Source: Lachnospiraceae bacterium
GTDB lineage: Bacteria; Bacillota; Clostridia; Lachnospirales; Lachnospiraceae
Reading direction: 5' to 3'
Length of the DNA stretch: 64,000 nt
Assembly (NCBI GenBank): GCA_022845955.1
Contig: AP025576.1
Location: 5,146,001-5,210,000, forward strand
Below are positions 7,618 to 16,975 of the stretch, piece by piece. The first letter of the stretch is position 1. Each line of letters begins with the position of its first letter. Both the position numbers and the translations under genes were made by a program. The notes under the pieces were generated by a model. That model searched no databases. It worked only from the letters and a program-made list of their open reading frames with translations, and was not told the origin of the DNA.

Positions 7618-9489
7618 TTAATGGTTTCCCGCCGATACAATACGGTTCCAGGAAGGGGATACCACCGCTTTTCCTTCCGTTTCCCTTCCGTAATAAGGGA
7701 GCGGTTCCTCTTCCAGCTCCTCCAGGGTGTCGTACCGGCCTTGTGCATAGCCTTCCAGCCTTTCACAGGCAAACAGCATCCTCTGCTTCAGGCCTCCCAG
7801 CTGCTGCTGTAAAATATCCAGCCCGAAGATTTTATTTTCCCGGGACCACTGCTCCTGCACATCGCTTATCACGGTTTCCAGTAGCGCCTGCAAGGTCCGT
7901 ATCCGTCCGATGCACGCAAGAAGCGCTTCCCGCTTTCCTTCCCTGTAAGCGTTCCGGATTTCCACACCGAGCATACATTTCCCCGCAAGCAGCCGGTCTA
8001 TGGATCCCTGTGTTTCAAACAGATATTTCCATTTATCCGGTGCGGCCTCTTTGTATTCGTCCATAAGACGGGCGCAGTCTTCCAGATAATCCCTCTGCGC
8101 TTCCTCCACATGGGCGTCAAACAGGCCCCCCAGAAGATCCTGGTACAGCAGATATCTGACCGGATTCACGCCGCAGCGTCCCGGAGGCGGGTTATCCGGC
8201 ATGACGGCAGCGTCTCCCAGATGGAGGAACGCCTGATAAGACGCGCCGGTACAGGTGCGGAACCGGCGTTCCATATGGGAATCCGCACAGCAGTCCGCAT
8301 AACACAGTTCGGCCCATTGTGCGAAAGCCGGAAGCACCGCATACAGCGGGCATTCGTCCCCGTTGTCCCCCCAGGCGGTAATCATCACCTGACTGATGCC
8401 GTTTTCCCTGCAGCTTTTGTGGGCAGGCAGAGCGACCGCCCTGCTGTACCAGGAATTCGGACAGGGGCCTTCCCATTTCCACGCGCCGCCTGCAAAAGCG
8501 ATCCGATCCGTTATTTTCTTATGGCTGGCAAACATTTTATGGTACTTCTTTTCTTCCAGGGTATAATAATCCCAATAGATCAGCGTCACATCATCGGACA
8601 GGGTTTCCCCCACGCCAGGGTCGATGGCAAGCTCTTCCTCCGTATAATATTCCCCATGGGTCGCCAGACGGAAAAACATGTCGGACCACATCATAGGCCG
8701 GTAACCGAAGCTCTGTGCGATTTCAATGACCCGTCTGTAATGGCGGAGCATGATATCCATGCGGTTTTCAAAGCCATGCCTGTCCAGATGCGCGCCCAAG
8801 CCCAGCATATGGGCTTCGTCCATACCGATGTTGATCCTGCGGCTTTTCAGGTTTCCGGCCATCTGCCTGAACATTTCCCGGATGAAATCATAGGTCGCTT
8901 CTTCGTCTGCCAGGAGGATATTGTCAATGTCCCTGATTTTGTCATATTCCTTCCAGCGCAGCATGCATTCCAGATGGGCCAGCGTCTGGATACAGGGAAT
9001 CAGTTCGATTCCGTAAAGGGAAGCGTAATCATCCATTTCCCGGAATTCCTCCCTGCTGTATGCACCCCTCTGATAGCCGAAATAAGGCTGCCCTTCGATT
9101 TTATAGGTATCCTCCGTATAGAGCTGTATGGAGGAATAGCCCATCAGCGCCAGATATCTGGTGATATCCTTTACCGCAGCCGTGGTGAGCACCCCGTTCC
9201 GGGAGCAGTCCAGCATAACGCCCAGCTCTGTATAGGCCGGCTCCTCGGTACAGGAAAAGCAGTCCTGTGTTTCCAGCTTCTCACACAGCAGCCCCAGCTC
9301 CCGCCAGATCTGATGCCTGGCGGAATAAGCGATTACCGCCCCGGCCTTCTGCATATAACACCCCGGTTTCTCCGCTTTCTCCAGGCGGAGCGGGATCCCC
9401 TCCTCCGCCCTTTCCAGAGGAAGAACCGCCGCCAGTTCATCAAAGCAGCGGCAATCCTCACCGCTCCAGTTAACAAGCCTGAATTTCAT
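7618..9489 (-). CDS. GH20 beta-N-acetylhexosaminidase, copy 1
   Basis: 623 aa. A GH20 barrel with the catalytic Asp-Glu pair D224-E225 in INIGMDEAHMLG, after a short alpha/beta N-terminal domain and before a long helical C-terminal domain. It is expected to release terminal GlcNAc or GalNAc. There is no signal peptide, so it probably acts on imported oligosaccharides. I chose the ATG at 9489: GGAGG is 8 bases upstream, while the ATG at 9495 is too close. Longer in-frame starts run into the GH2 gene. It overlaps the end of that gene by 20 bases, so the two are translationally coupled. Confidence 0.87.
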   Translation of the reverse strand: MKFRLVNWSGEDCRCFDELAAVLPLERAEEGIPLRLEKAEKPGCYMQKAGAVIAYSARHQIWRELGLLCEKLETQDCFSCTEEPAYTELGVMLDCSRNGVLTTAAVKDITRYLALMGYSSIQLYTEDTYKIEGQPYFGYQRGAYSREEFREMDDYASLYGIELIPCIQTLAHLECMLRWKEYDKIRDIDNILLADEEATYDFIREMFRQMAGNLKSRRINIGMDEAHMLGLGAHLDRHGFENRMDIMLRHYRRVIEIAQSFGYRPMMWSDMFFRLATHGEYYTEEELAIDPGVGETLSDDVTLIYWDYYTLEEKKYHKMFASHKKITDRIAFAGGAWKWEGPCPNSWYSRAVALPAHKSCRENGISQVMITAWGDNGDECPLYAVLPAFAQWAELCYADCCADSHMERRFRTCTGASYQAFLHLGDAAVMPDNPPPGRCGVNPVRYLLYQDLLGGLFDAHVEEAQRDYLEDCARLMDEYKEAAPDKWKYLFETQGSIDRLLAGKCMLGVEIRNAYREGKREALLACIGRIRTLQALLETVISDVQEQWSRENKIFGLDILQQQLGGLKQRMLFACERLEGYAQGRYDTLEELEEEPLPYYGRETEGKAVVSPSWNRIVSAGNH

Positions 9490-12019
9490 ATCCATTTCCT
9501 CCCCGCGTAAAGCGGAAGCACAAAGGCTTTGCATGATAGGCCCGGATACGCATTTTCCCTGCGCCTCTGCTTCCGGCCGGCGCCGTAATCCTTGCCTGTA
9601 TCGTTTTGCTTTCCCCGCTTTCCAGGCAAAAGCTGTTATCCGAATAATACACATCCTCATCCAGGATTTCAATGGTCACATCCTGGGCAAAGGAATCCGT
9701 GCTTACGGTAATTTCGAAAATACCGTCTCCCTTTTCCTTCCATTCCGCCTTCAGTACCGCCGGAGGCATCTGCACCTGGTTCCATTCCCCCACTTCGGTG
9801 AGATGGAACAGGTTGGAAAGGTACTCTTTTCCTGCGGTGAACGACGCATGAAGGTAACAGGAATTTCCCTGTACAGCCGCCAGGCGCTCCGCCGGAACGG
9901 AGTAAAGCAGGGAAGCATTATCCTTTTCCAGGACACATGTAACGGTATCGCTCCACACCGTTTCCCCTCCGTAGGTTTTCAGGGAAACACAAAGGCTGCC
10001 TTCCGGGGCGTCATCCGTTTCATTACAGCCGTACACGGCCAGATTCCCTTCCATATCCTCCCGGAATGCCAGTATCTTGTCCTCATAGGCCCTTCTTGCA
10101 TAATAATAGGCAAGCTTGGGAAGGCGGAAGAAATCGATACAGGACATCAGGGACGGAAACAGCATATTTTCCCGGTTGGGCGCCACCGGATCATTGAACT
10201 TCCAGTACAGGGTACCGCCGCAGTGCCATTTCAGGGAACGCAGATACTCAATCCAGTATTTCAGCCCCTGGGCATGGGTGAACTGGGAATAGTAGATAAT
10301 CTCCGATACATCCCCTTTTTCCCCCACCTCGCGCAGCCAGTCCAGCTGGGCCAGCCAGGGATTGCGCACCAGATCCACCGGTTCCCTGCGGAAATTGAAC
10401 CGGTAATAGGAAGATTCCCAGGGAAGGCTGCTGAATCCGTATTCGCTCATAAAACGAGGTTTTAATTCTCTTATTTTCTTATAATAATAGTCATCGTTTT
10501 TCAGGAAACGGGTGAGGTAGAGATGCATATCCCCCTGTTTGTCGGAATTGGGATCCTCTCCGCCCTCCTCCTGTGCAAAAGGGCTGCAGGGGGAGCTGAC
10601 CAGGAAGGGCCTGGAAGAATCGTTTTCCTCCACCCCTTTCCTGACCGCAACCCGGTTCACCTTATTCTCCGGGAACTGCTCCAGCATATCATACCACCGG
10701 TACGCTTCATCCAGTTCATTATCTGCGGACCAGATCAGGATGCAGGTCCGGTTGGCGTTCTTTCTTACGATAACGCCGGCTTCTTCATAAACCTCCTGCA
10801 GGAACCCGGCGTCCTGGGGAAAAATCCCGCAGGCCAGCATCATATCCTGGAAGATCATAATCCCGTTTTCATCGCACAGGTCCAGAAAATGCTCCGACTC
10901 ATAAATACCGCCGCCCCAGATACGCAGCATGGACAGGTTGGAATCCACCACTCTGCCGATGTAATAATCGTATTCTTCTTCCCGTATTTCCCCGTATACA
11001 CTGTTAAGCGGCACCCAATTGGCCCCGCGGATAAAAAGCTTCTTTCCGTTAACACAGAAGAGAAAGCTTCTCCCGCCCTCGTCCTTTTCCTGAATCAGCT
11101 CCACCGTACGTATGCCGAACCGGAAGCTCTTTTCATCCAGCACACCCTCCTGTCCCTTCAGGCTGATGCGCACGTCATACAGGAACGGTTCCCCATAGGG
11201 CCTGGGCCACCACAGCCTGGGGCTGTCCAGGGAAAAGGAAAAGGCTTCCGCCTCCTTACGGGATAGCTCTCTGGCAAAAACCGTCTCGCCTCCGGCGCCG
11301 ATTTCCACCAGAACGGTATACTCCTGTTCCCCTTCCCCATAGTCCAGGACACGGCACCGCAGGCTCATCTGTGCCCTGTCCTCTTCCAGCGTTTCCGTAA
11401 CCAGCTGCGTCTCATGAAGGACGGCATGATCCCGGCTTTTCAGCAGTACCGGCTTCCAAATCCCGGTAGTGAGGCAATGGCCGCAGAAATCCCATCCCCA
11501 GTTCATCTGGGACTTACGAAGCAGCATTCTGGTGGTGTCGTCCTCCGGATAGATGCCTTCCCTGGACATTTCCGCGGTATAACCCAGAGGGGATATCACC
11601 TGGATCACCAGACAGTTTTCCTCCCCATAGCGGAGCAAATCCGTCACATCAAAGGCATATTCCAGATACATATTCCTGCACAGCCCTAAACAGATGCCGT
11701 TAAGCCAGATTCGGGCTATCGTATCGATCCCTTCAAAACAAAGCGTATTCTCCTTGTTTTCCAGATCCTTATCTATATAAAATGACCGGTAATACACCCA
11801 GTCCTTTTCTTCAATCCATCTTTCTTTATCCAGATCCTTGCCGTAATAATAGCCGTCAATATAACCATACCTTTTCAGGACTGTCCTGACATCCTCCGGC
11901 ACCCTGGTATCCATCCAGTCATCAGGGTAAAATGCAGGACTCATAATTTCATCGATAGAAAAGGAATGATAATCGTAAATTTTAAGTTTATAGTTTCCCT
12001 CTAATCCGGTAACTTTCAT
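9470..12019 (-). CDS. GH2 beta-mannosidase-like glycosidase, copy 1
   Basis: 849 aa. The GH2 layout is visible: sugar-binding jelly-roll (NGICLG region), immunoglobulin-like middle and TIM barrel. The acid/base is E435 in WSADNE (the family norm is WCGNNE) and the nucleophile is E526 in SEYGF. Overall resemblance is to the beta-mannosidase branch, which cleaves the core Man-beta-1,4-GlcNAc. No signal peptide. The ATG at 12019 has GGGGGAG upstream. Downstream it overlaps GH20, giving a logical order of core mannose followed by GlcNAc removal. The WSADNE variant leaves specificity less certain than in copy 2. Confidence 0.85.
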   Translation of the reverse strand: MKVTGLEGNYKLKIYDYHSFSIDEIMSPAFYPDDWMDTRVPEDVRTVLKRYGYIDGYYYGKDLDKERWIEEKDWVYYRSFYIDKDLENKENTLCFEGIDTIARIWLNGICLGLCRNMYLEYAFDVTDLLRYGEENCLVIQVISPLGYTAEMSREGIYPEDDTTRMLLRKSQMNWGWDFCGHCLTTGIWKPVLLKSRDHAVLHETQLVTETLEEDRAQMSLRCRVLDYGEGEQEYTVLVEIGAGGETVFARELSRKEAEAFSFSLDSPRLWWPRPYGEPFLYDVRISLKGQEGVLDEKSFRFGIRTVELIQEKDEGGRSFLFCVNGKKLFIRGANWVPLNSVYGEIREEEYDYYIGRVVDSNLSMLRIWGGGIYESEHFLDLCDENGIMIFQDMMLACGIFPQDAGFLQEVYEEAGVIVRKNANRTCILIWSADNELDEAYRWYDMLEQFPENKVNRVAVRKGVEENDSSRPFLVSSPCSPFAQEEGGEDPNSDKQGDMHLYLTRFLKNDDYYYKKIRELKPRFMSEYGFSSLPWESSYYRFNFRREPVDLVRNPWLAQLDWLREVGEKGDVSEIIYYSQFTHAQGLKYWIEYLRSLKWHCGGTLYWKFNDPVAPNRENMLFPSLMSCIDFFRLPKLAYYYARRAYEDKILAFREDMEGNLAVYGCNETDDAPEGSLCVSLKTYGGETVWSDTVTCVLEKDNASLLYSVPAERLAAVQGNSCYLHASFTAGKEYLSNLFHLTEVGEWNQVQMPPAVLKAEWKEKGDGIFEITVSTDSFAQDVTIEILDEDVYYSDNSFCLESGESKTIQARITAPAGSRGAGKMRIRAYHAKPLCFRFTRGGNGYEIQAC

Positions 12020-12073
12020 AGTGTCTCCCCCGATCCGCCCCGGCGGATCTCTCCCGTATGTTATGCCGAATAA

Positions 12074-12097
12074 CCAGGCCGGGCAGCCCCGGCCTGG
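12074..12097 (-). other. Intercistronic hairpin between binding protein and GH2
   Basis: A perfect 10-bp stem (CCAGGCCGGG / CCCGGCCTGG) with loop CAGC. No T-run follows, so it is more likely an mRNA 3'-end protector or a weak block than a full terminator. It would favour the binding protein over the glycosidases. Confidence 0.5.
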
Positions 12098-12173
12098 AAA
12101 TACTTGCATTCTGCCGCAATAATTCTGTCTTACTCCTGTCGTCCGCCTGCAGCGGGACGCTCACCGGAACGGC

Positions 12174-13727
12174 TTACTTTCCAAGATATTCGTTAACCTG
12201 TCTCTGGTATTCTTCCACAACCTTGTCGATTCCTGCCGCTTTCATCCTGGACAGGGCCGCTTCATAGCCTTCCTCATAGGATACCAGGCCCAGCTTGATG
12301 GGATAAATGCTCTGCACCACTTCTGCCTGGCAGTTCGCATACTCGTCGGCCACGTTGGTGGGATCAAAGGTGAAGTTCAGCACGATGCTGTTTTCCGCAT
12401 CCGGTTTTTCCTCGCCCATGATTTCAATGAACTTGTCATAGGTTCCCTTCTGGTATCTTTCATATTCCATATTGCCGATCATCCAGTCCGCATTGAACTC
12501 AAAGGCGGGATCGATCTTGCTGTATGATTTTTCCCCTTCGTCCGTCCAGGTAAGGCCTTCCACACCGTATACCATCAGGTCGTAATTTTCCTGGGAGGAA
12601 TATACCCAGTCCATAAATTTAACTGCTTCTTCCGGGTGTTCGGAGGTAGCGGAAACCGCCGTGTCATTCCGGAAGGAGTTAGGACGGAACTGCTTTGCAT
12701 CCTGGTTCAGATAAATGGAATCCAGTTCAACGCCCGGGATCCTTTCCTTCCATACTTCTTCCGTGTCCCAAAGCTGGCACTGATCAACCCAGATGAAATC
12801 ACCGGTCAGCATGGTGTTCCAGCTTGACCAGCCGGAAGAAAGCACGTCCTCAGGAACATAGCCGCCTTCATACAGCTTTCTGAAAAACTGGGCACACTGC
12901 TTGAACTCATCGGTTTCCATCCAGTTCTTTACATTGCCTTCCTGGTCGATAAAAATCAAATCCTTCTGTACGGTGAAGGGATAGGTATCCAGTGTCCGGA
13001 ACAGATAGGTAAAAGGCTCTTTAAACATGGGGATTACCACCGGCTTATTCTCGCCGTCCCAGTTTTCCGTGAATACCTCGCACATATGCAGCAGATCGTC
13101 CATGGTCTGCGGATCCTCCAGGCCGTATTCCTCCAGCTTTTCCCGCCTTATGGTAATACAGTTGTTCTGATCCGCGGTTTCACACCAGTTGGCGGGAATC
13201 GTATAAATATCCCCGTTCATGGTTGCGGATTCCCACATATAATCGGGAATCACCCGTTTCAGGTTTTCGCTTGCATTCACATATTCCGTTATCGGAACGA
13301 TCCCTTCATTGGCGATAAATGAGGTGAAGGGCTTCTGATCCTCCATAATGCACAGCAGATCAAACTCTTCGCCGGAGGACAGCATCATATTCAGCTTGTC
13401 CTGGAACACATCGGAAGGAATATACATGATATTCAGCTCCAGGCCCGTTCCGTCCGCATCCAGCTTGTCGTTGATGGCCTGCACAAGCTCCGCATTATGA
13501 TCCACCTCCGTACCGGGACGCAGATAGGTGATCACTGTTTTCTCTCCCGAGGCTTCCGGTTTGGCGCTCTCCGCTTCCCCGGTGCCTTCTGCCGCCGTAC
13601 TCTCTCCCGCGGCGCTCTCTGCCGCTGCCGGCGCCTCTGACGCCGTTTCCTTTGCCGTGTTTCCACAGCCTGCAAGCAATGTGAAAGACATGCATGCACA
13701 TAACACCAAAGCTAATACTCTCTTCAT
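12174..13727 (-). CDS. ABC sugar-binding lipoprotein (family 1), locus 1
   Basis: 517 aa extracellular solute-binding protein. The signal peptide ends in the lipobox LAGC with Cys at about 21, followed by an Ala/Glu/Ser-rich linker to about 68 and a long binding domain. Size and motifs fit partners of LplB/LplC permeases, which bind complex oligosaccharides. It lies downstream of both permease genes with hairpins on either side (13783-13812 and 12074-12097) that could raise its mRNA level relative to the permeases. No ATPase gene is nearby, so a shared MsmX-type ATPase encoded elsewhere is expected. The ligand is probably a mannose-containing glycan, by context. Confidence 0.88.
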   Translation of the reverse strand: MKRVLALVLCACMSFTLLAGCGNTAKETASEAPAAAESAAGESTAAEGTGEAESAKPEASGEKTVITYLRPGTEVDHNAELVQAINDKLDADGTGLELNIMYIPSDVFQDKLNMMLSSGEEFDLLCIMEDQKPFTSFIANEGIVPITEYVNASENLKRVIPDYMWESATMNGDIYTIPANWCETADQNNCITIRREKLEEYGLEDPQTMDDLLHMCEVFTENWDGENKPVVIPMFKEPFTYLFRTLDTYPFTVQKDLIFIDQEGNVKNWMETDEFKQCAQFFRKLYEGGYVPEDVLSSGWSSWNTMLTGDFIWVDQCQLWDTEEVWKERIPGVELDSIYLNQDAKQFRPNSFRNDTAVSATSEHPEEAVKFMDWVYSSQENYDLMVYGVEGLTWTDEGEKSYSKIDPAFEFNADWMIGNMEYERYQKGTYDKFIEIMGEEKPDAENSIVLNFTFDPTNVADEYANCQAEVVQSIYPIKLGLVSYEEGYEAALSRMKAAGIDKVVEEYQRQVNEYLGK

Positions 13728-13782
13728 AAGTACCTCCTTATGTCTTTTGACATTTCTGCGGCCGCTGCCGCTTTTTCCTTTT

Positions 13783-13832
13783 GGAACCGTCCGGTCAGTT
13801 CTGAACGGCTCCTTTTTTTCCGCTTTCCGCGG
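13783..13832 (-). other. Intercistronic hairpins between LplC and binding protein
   Basis: An 8-bp stem, 13783-13790 with 13805-13812, is complete only as minus-strand RNA, where the odd pair is a G-U wobble. A small CCGC/GCGG stem lies at 13820-13832. The T-run beside it reads on the plus strand, where no gene needs terminating, so mRNA stabilisation of the binding-protein message is the better reading. Confidence 0.4.
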
Positions 13833-13880
13833 AAGGTTGTTTTGTGCGTTTGCTTTTCCCCGGGCATGTTTACATACGCC

Positions 13881-14759
13881 CTATCCCTTAACACCTCCTA
13901 TAACCAGACCTTTCACTATGTATTTTTGTAAAAACGGATATAACAGGATAATCGGGCCGATGGTGACCACCGCGGTAGCCATCTGCAGGGATTCCGTCGG
14001 GGTAAAGCCGCCTCCGGCAACTCCGGCGCTCTGCAGATTCCTCATAAAATTCAAATCCGATTTGAGCTTCATCAGATAGTACTGGATCGGATAATACTTG
14101 GCGTCGGATACCAGCATGATGGAGTTCCACCAGTCGTTCCAGTAAGCGATTCCGTAAAACAGGCCCACCGTAGCCAGAATCGGTTTGCACAGGGGAAAAT
14201 AAATCGTAAAGGCCACCTGCCCGTCATTGGCCCCGTCCAGCTTCGCGGATTCCATCAGGGACGTTGGTATCTCACTCATATAGTTACGTACCAGAAAGAG
14301 GTTAAAAGGCGTAAATATCAGATTAGGGATCAAAAGAGCCAGATAATTTTCGGAAAGCCCTATCTTTTTGCAAATCATATACCAGGGTACCATACCTCCG
14401 TTGAACACCATGGTCACAAAGAAAAACATGGCGATCCCGTTCCTGTATTTCACGGAAGGGTTGGCCAGGGAATAGGAGGCCATCGCCGTAATCATCACCG
14501 CCAGTACCGTACCAACCGCGGTAACAAAAATGGAATTCCCGTAGCACCTTAATACCTCCGCCCCATTCTCGAACAGCATGGCATAAGCCTCCAGGGTCAC
14601 CTCCTGGGGGAAAAAGGAATAGCCGTTTCTTACAATCGCGGATTCCTTGGTAAACGAAACAATGAAGATAAGCAGCAGCGGAAGGACACAGAAGGCCGCC
14701 GTCAGCGAGGTGCACAGATAAATCAGGGTCTTTCCCCATGAGAATTTCTTTTTTTTCAT
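13881..14759 (-). CDS. LplC-type ABC sugar permease, locus 1
   Basis: 292 aa inner-membrane permease of the carbohydrate importer family. Six hydrophobic segments are visible, starting with TLIYLCTSLTAAFCVLPLLL, and the EAA-type loop near LMESAKLDGANDGQVAFTIYFP couples to the ATPase. The C-terminus is VIGGVKG, typical of LplC partners. The ATG at 14759 shares one base with the stop of the LplB gene. It forms one importer with the LplB gene and the downstream binding protein. Confidence 0.9.
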   Translation of the reverse strand: MKKKKFSWGKTLIYLCTSLTAAFCVLPLLLIFIVSFTKESAIVRNGYSFFPQEVTLEAYAMLFENGAEVLRCYGNSIFVTAVGTVLAVMITAMASYSLANPSVKYRNGIAMFFFVTMVFNGGMVPWYMICKKIGLSENYLALLIPNLIFTPFNLFLVRNYMSEIPTSLMESAKLDGANDGQVAFTIYFPLCKPILATVGLFYGIAYWNDWWNSIMLVSDAKYYPIQYYLMKLKSDLNFMRNLQSAGVAGGGFTPTESLQMATAVVTIGPIILLYPFLQKYIVKGLVIGGVKG

Positions 14760-15694
14760 CAGAACAACGCTCCTTCCGTAAATTTCTTCTTTGCCAGAAA
14801 ATTGGAACCCCATACACAGATAAATCCCATAACTGCCTGGAAAAGGCTGATCGCCATGGCCTGGGACGGATTCCCCGTTGTCCGCAGGGTACGGAATACA
14901 TAGGTATCGATAACATCCGTCTTATGGTAAAGCACCCCGTTATCCCCTACCAGGGCGTAAATCATACCGAAATCCCCATAGAACACCTTTCCCACGGAAA
15001 TGATCCCCAGCATAATCACGGTAGGCATCAGCATGGGAATGGTGATTCTCCTGCACATCTGCCACCGGCTTGCGCCGTCCACCGCCGCCGCATCATAAAG
15101 TTCTTCGTCAAAACCGGTGATGGTCGCCAGATAGATAACCATATTCATCCCCAAATCCTTCCACACCTTCAGGATGACCAGAATGATTGTCCAATACTTC
15201 GGTTCGTTATAAAAGTTGATCGGCTTCCCACCGAAGAACGTGAGGATATGGTTCAGCAGGCCGTATTTGCTTCCGATAATTCCGTAAAGGATGTAATTTA
15301 CAATAATCCAGGAAAGGAAATAGGGAAGCAGGTACGTGGACTGGGCCACTTTTTTAAAATATTTATTCCGGATCTCATTTATCATAATCGCCAGGGTCAC
15401 CGCCGCCGTTATGGTAAACAGCAGAAACAGCAGATTCAGCTTCACCGTGTTCCCGATTATCAGTCCCGCGTCCTGGGATTTAAAGAAAAACTCGAAATTC
15501 TTAAGCCCCACCCATTTGCTTCCGAAAATCCCTTTTTTAAAACTGAATTTTTCAAAGGCAATCACCATATAGGGAATCGTAAAGTAACCAAAAATCAATG
15601 TATACAGCGCCGCCGGGATCAGCATCGCATACGATACCTTGTTCTTCCGTACGTCCGTAATGATATTGTATTTTTTCTTTTTCTCTTTTGCCAT
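14759..15694 (-). CDS. LplB-type ABC sugar permease, locus 1
   Basis: 311 aa. A basic N-terminus, a first membrane segment (LIPAALYTLIFGYFTIPYMVI), the phrase WVGLKNFEFFF typical of LplB proteins, and a coupling loop YDAAAVDGASRWQMCRRITIPML. It is the first gene of the operon; GAGAGG lies just upstream of the ATG. The promoter region contains a sigma-A-like site and candidate operators. Confidence 0.9.
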   Translation of the reverse strand: MAKEKKKKYNIITDVRKNKVSYAMLIPAALYTLIFGYFTIPYMVIAFEKFSFKKGIFGSKWVGLKNFEFFFKSQDAGLIIGNTVKLNLLFLLFTITAAVTLAIMINEIRNKYFKKVAQSTYLLPYFLSWIIVNYILYGIIGSKYGLLNHILTFFGGKPINFYNEPKYWTIILVILKVWKDLGMNMVIYLATITGFDEELYDAAAVDGASRWQMCRRITIPMLMPTVIMLGIISVGKVFYGDFGMIYALVGDNGVLYHKTDVIDTYVFRTLRTTGNPSQAMAISLFQAVMGFICVWGSNFLAKKKFTEGALF

Positions 15695-15867
15695 ATCCTC
15701 TCTCCCTTATGCAATTCACAATATACCGTAGCTGTCATAACATACCATTCATACCATATATCCTTTTTATAAATCCTGACTGAAACAGTAATAAATCAGG
15801 TATATTTTTAGACACAATTGCGTTCCCCCTTTAATATCCGATACATACTCTTATTTATTATGTAAAT

Positions 15868-15896
15868 AAAATAACATTTACCTTGTGCATTTTCAA
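15868..15896 (-). promoter_or_regulatory. Candidate sigma-A promoter of glycan operon 1 with overlapping operator
   Basis: On the minus strand TTGAAA (15896-15891) is followed after 17 bases by TATTTT (15873-15868). An inverted repeat GTAAAT-8-ATTTAC (15862-15881) covers the -10 box and is a plausible site for the operon's GntR-type regulator. TGGTATAT occurs twice, 30 bases apart, upstream of the -35 box, and ATGGTATG occurs twice in tandem nearer the gene. The 15695-16074 stretch holds no gene. Confidence 0.45.
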
Positions 15897-15987
15897 GACA
15901 TATACCAAATAAATCTTATTTTATACTCAATATACCATTTAACCCATTTTCATTCCGCCCCGGTCACAATCATCCTCTCCGGGACAT

Positions 15988-16019
15988 AAAAAAAGCGCCT
16001 GCACTGTAAATGCAGACGC
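15988..16019 (-). terminator. Rho-independent terminator of rubredoxin gene
   Basis: On the minus strand a 9-bp stem (GCGTCTGCA / TGCAGGCGC, one wobble) is followed directly by T7 (15994-15988). It closes the rubredoxin transcript. Between stop and stem are three copies of TTTTGTTA on the plus strand (16028-16070). Confidence 0.85.
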
Positions 16020-16074
16020 CGTTCTTTCTTTTGTTATGGGCTTCCTTTTGTTAGTAACCTCTTTTGTTATTAAC

Positions 16075-16236
16075 TTATTCCGTTACAGAGAACTGATCCT
16101 TGCCCACGCCGCACAGAGGGCATACCCAATCGTCCCCGATAGCTTCAAATGCGGTTCCGGGTGCGATTCCGTTATCCGGATCTCCCAGCTCGGGATCATA
16201 AATATAACCGCAAACATCACAAACATACTTACTCAT
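16075..16236 (-). CDS. Rubredoxin
   Basis: 53 aa, full-length for the family. The Fe(Cys)4 site is made of C6-x-x-C9 (CDVCGYIYDPELGDPD) and C39-x-x-C42 (WVCPLCGVGKDQF). It is a cytoplasmic single-electron carrier of anaerobes, commonly delivering electrons to superoxide reductase or rubrerythrin. A desulfoferrodoxin is encoded 24 kb away in this window. It has its own terminator. The upstream region 16261-16295 carries TTATAATA and TATTATAA half-sites in inverted orientation, resembling widely spaced PerR/Fur-type half-sites. Confidence 0.97.
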   Translation of the reverse strand: MSKYVCDVCGYIYDPELGDPDNGIAPGTAFEAIGDDWVCPLCGVGKDQFSVTE

Positions 16237-16260
16237 TCTACTCACCTGTTCCTTTCTCAG

Positions 16261-16295
16261 TTATAATATTTTAACCACAATATGTAGTATTATAA
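16261..16295 (-). promoter_or_regulatory. AT-rich inverted half-sites upstream of rubredoxin
   Basis: TTATAATA (16261-16268) and TATTATAA (16288-16295) face each other 19 bases apart just upstream of the rubredoxin gene. TTATAAT is the half-site of PerR boxes in Bacillus, but the normal spacing is 1 base, so this is only a weak regulatory candidate. Confidence 0.25.
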
Positions 16296-16351
16296 CAAAA
16301 AGAAATATATATTACAATCCATCCGTAAAATTCACGGCTTTATTTTCAGCT

Positions 16352-16717
16352 TTATTTGAAACAAACTCCATCCGATTCTTTCTCCATACCGCCAGCCCCG
16401 TCCTCTTCTTTTCTGTTACGGATCTGTCTTAGATAATCCAATGCCACCGTACGGGATTCCCCAATTATGCCTGTTTTGGTTTCTATCCTTTTTTTATGTA
16501 AAAGCTCTTCCGTCTGGCTGCCCAGGCTGCCGCAGAGTACCACATTCACTTTCTGGCTTTCCAGATATGCCGGTATTTCTGCCGGACGGAATCCGGGGTT
16601 CGAGATTTCTGATTCTTTTGTTATTTTTCCGCTGTAAACCGTAAAAATACAAAATTTTTCGCACAGGGCAAAATGCCTGGCTACATGGTTTCCGGTGCTT
16701 GCAACGGCAATCTTCAT
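16352..16717 (-). CDS. NifX/NafY-family (dinitrogenase FeMo-cofactor domain) protein
   Basis: 121 aa. It opens MKIAVASTGNHVARHFALCEKF, the usual start of the small NifX-like domain found widely in anaerobes without nitrogenase, and continues with VNVVLCGSLGSQTEELLHKKRIE. Such proteins are thought to carry Fe-S or metal clusters and often occur with Mrp/NBP35 ATPases and DUF134 proteins, both encoded at 39-41 kb here. AGGAGG lies 8 bases before the ATG. The C-terminal tail (about 95-121) is charged and unlike the family core. Confidence 0.82.
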   Translation of the reverse strand: MKIAVASTGNHVARHFALCEKFCIFTVYSGKITKESEISNPGFRPAEIPAYLESQKVNVVLCGSLGSQTEELLHKKRIETKTGIIGESRTVALDYLRQIRNRKEEDGAGGMEKESDGVCFK

Positions 16718-16759
16718 CTTTTGTGCCTCCTATCTCTCCATCGATTCATCAAGTCGGTA

Positions 16760-16948
16760 CTACGCCAAATCATCCAGCGTACAATCCAGTATTTCAGCTA
16801 TTTCTTTGCCAAGCTGTATGGACGCCGCCTTGGTGCCTCTTTCAATCTGTGATAAATAGGACTGCCCTACCCCGATAGCACTGGCCAGCTCCATCTGACT
16901 CAGCCCCTTTTCTTCCCGTCTTTTCTTGATATTTTCTCCAACAGACAT
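16760..16948 (-). CDS. Small XRE-family HTH regulator
   Basis: 62 aa, essentially a single Cro/C1-type helix-turn-helix: GENIKKRREEKGLSQMELASAIGVGQSYLSQIERGTKAASI. The ATG at 16948 has AAGGG upstream; the longer in-frame start at 17113 would cross the divergent regulator region. A perfect 11-6-11 palindrome lies 28 bases upstream, suggesting autorepression. It is divergent from the S24-type regulator at 17141, an arrangement like a phage-derived switch. Confidence 0.85.
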   Translation of the reverse strand: MSVGENIKKRREEKGLSQMELASAIGVGQSYLSQIERGTKAASIQLGKEIAEILDCTLDDLA

Positions 16949-16975
16949 AATTTTCCCTTCTTTCCCGTTTATTAC

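Noticed and set aside
8110..9510. 466-codon plus-strand ORF opposite GH20 copy 1
   Set aside because: Shadow of the GH20 gene, which has catalytic motifs and good operon spacing; the opposite frame has no recognisable domain.
9490..9672. Extended N-terminus for GH20 copy 1
   Set aside because: The longer frame runs inside the GH2 gene and reads as non-homologous basic sequence. The ATG at 9489 has the proper ribosome site.
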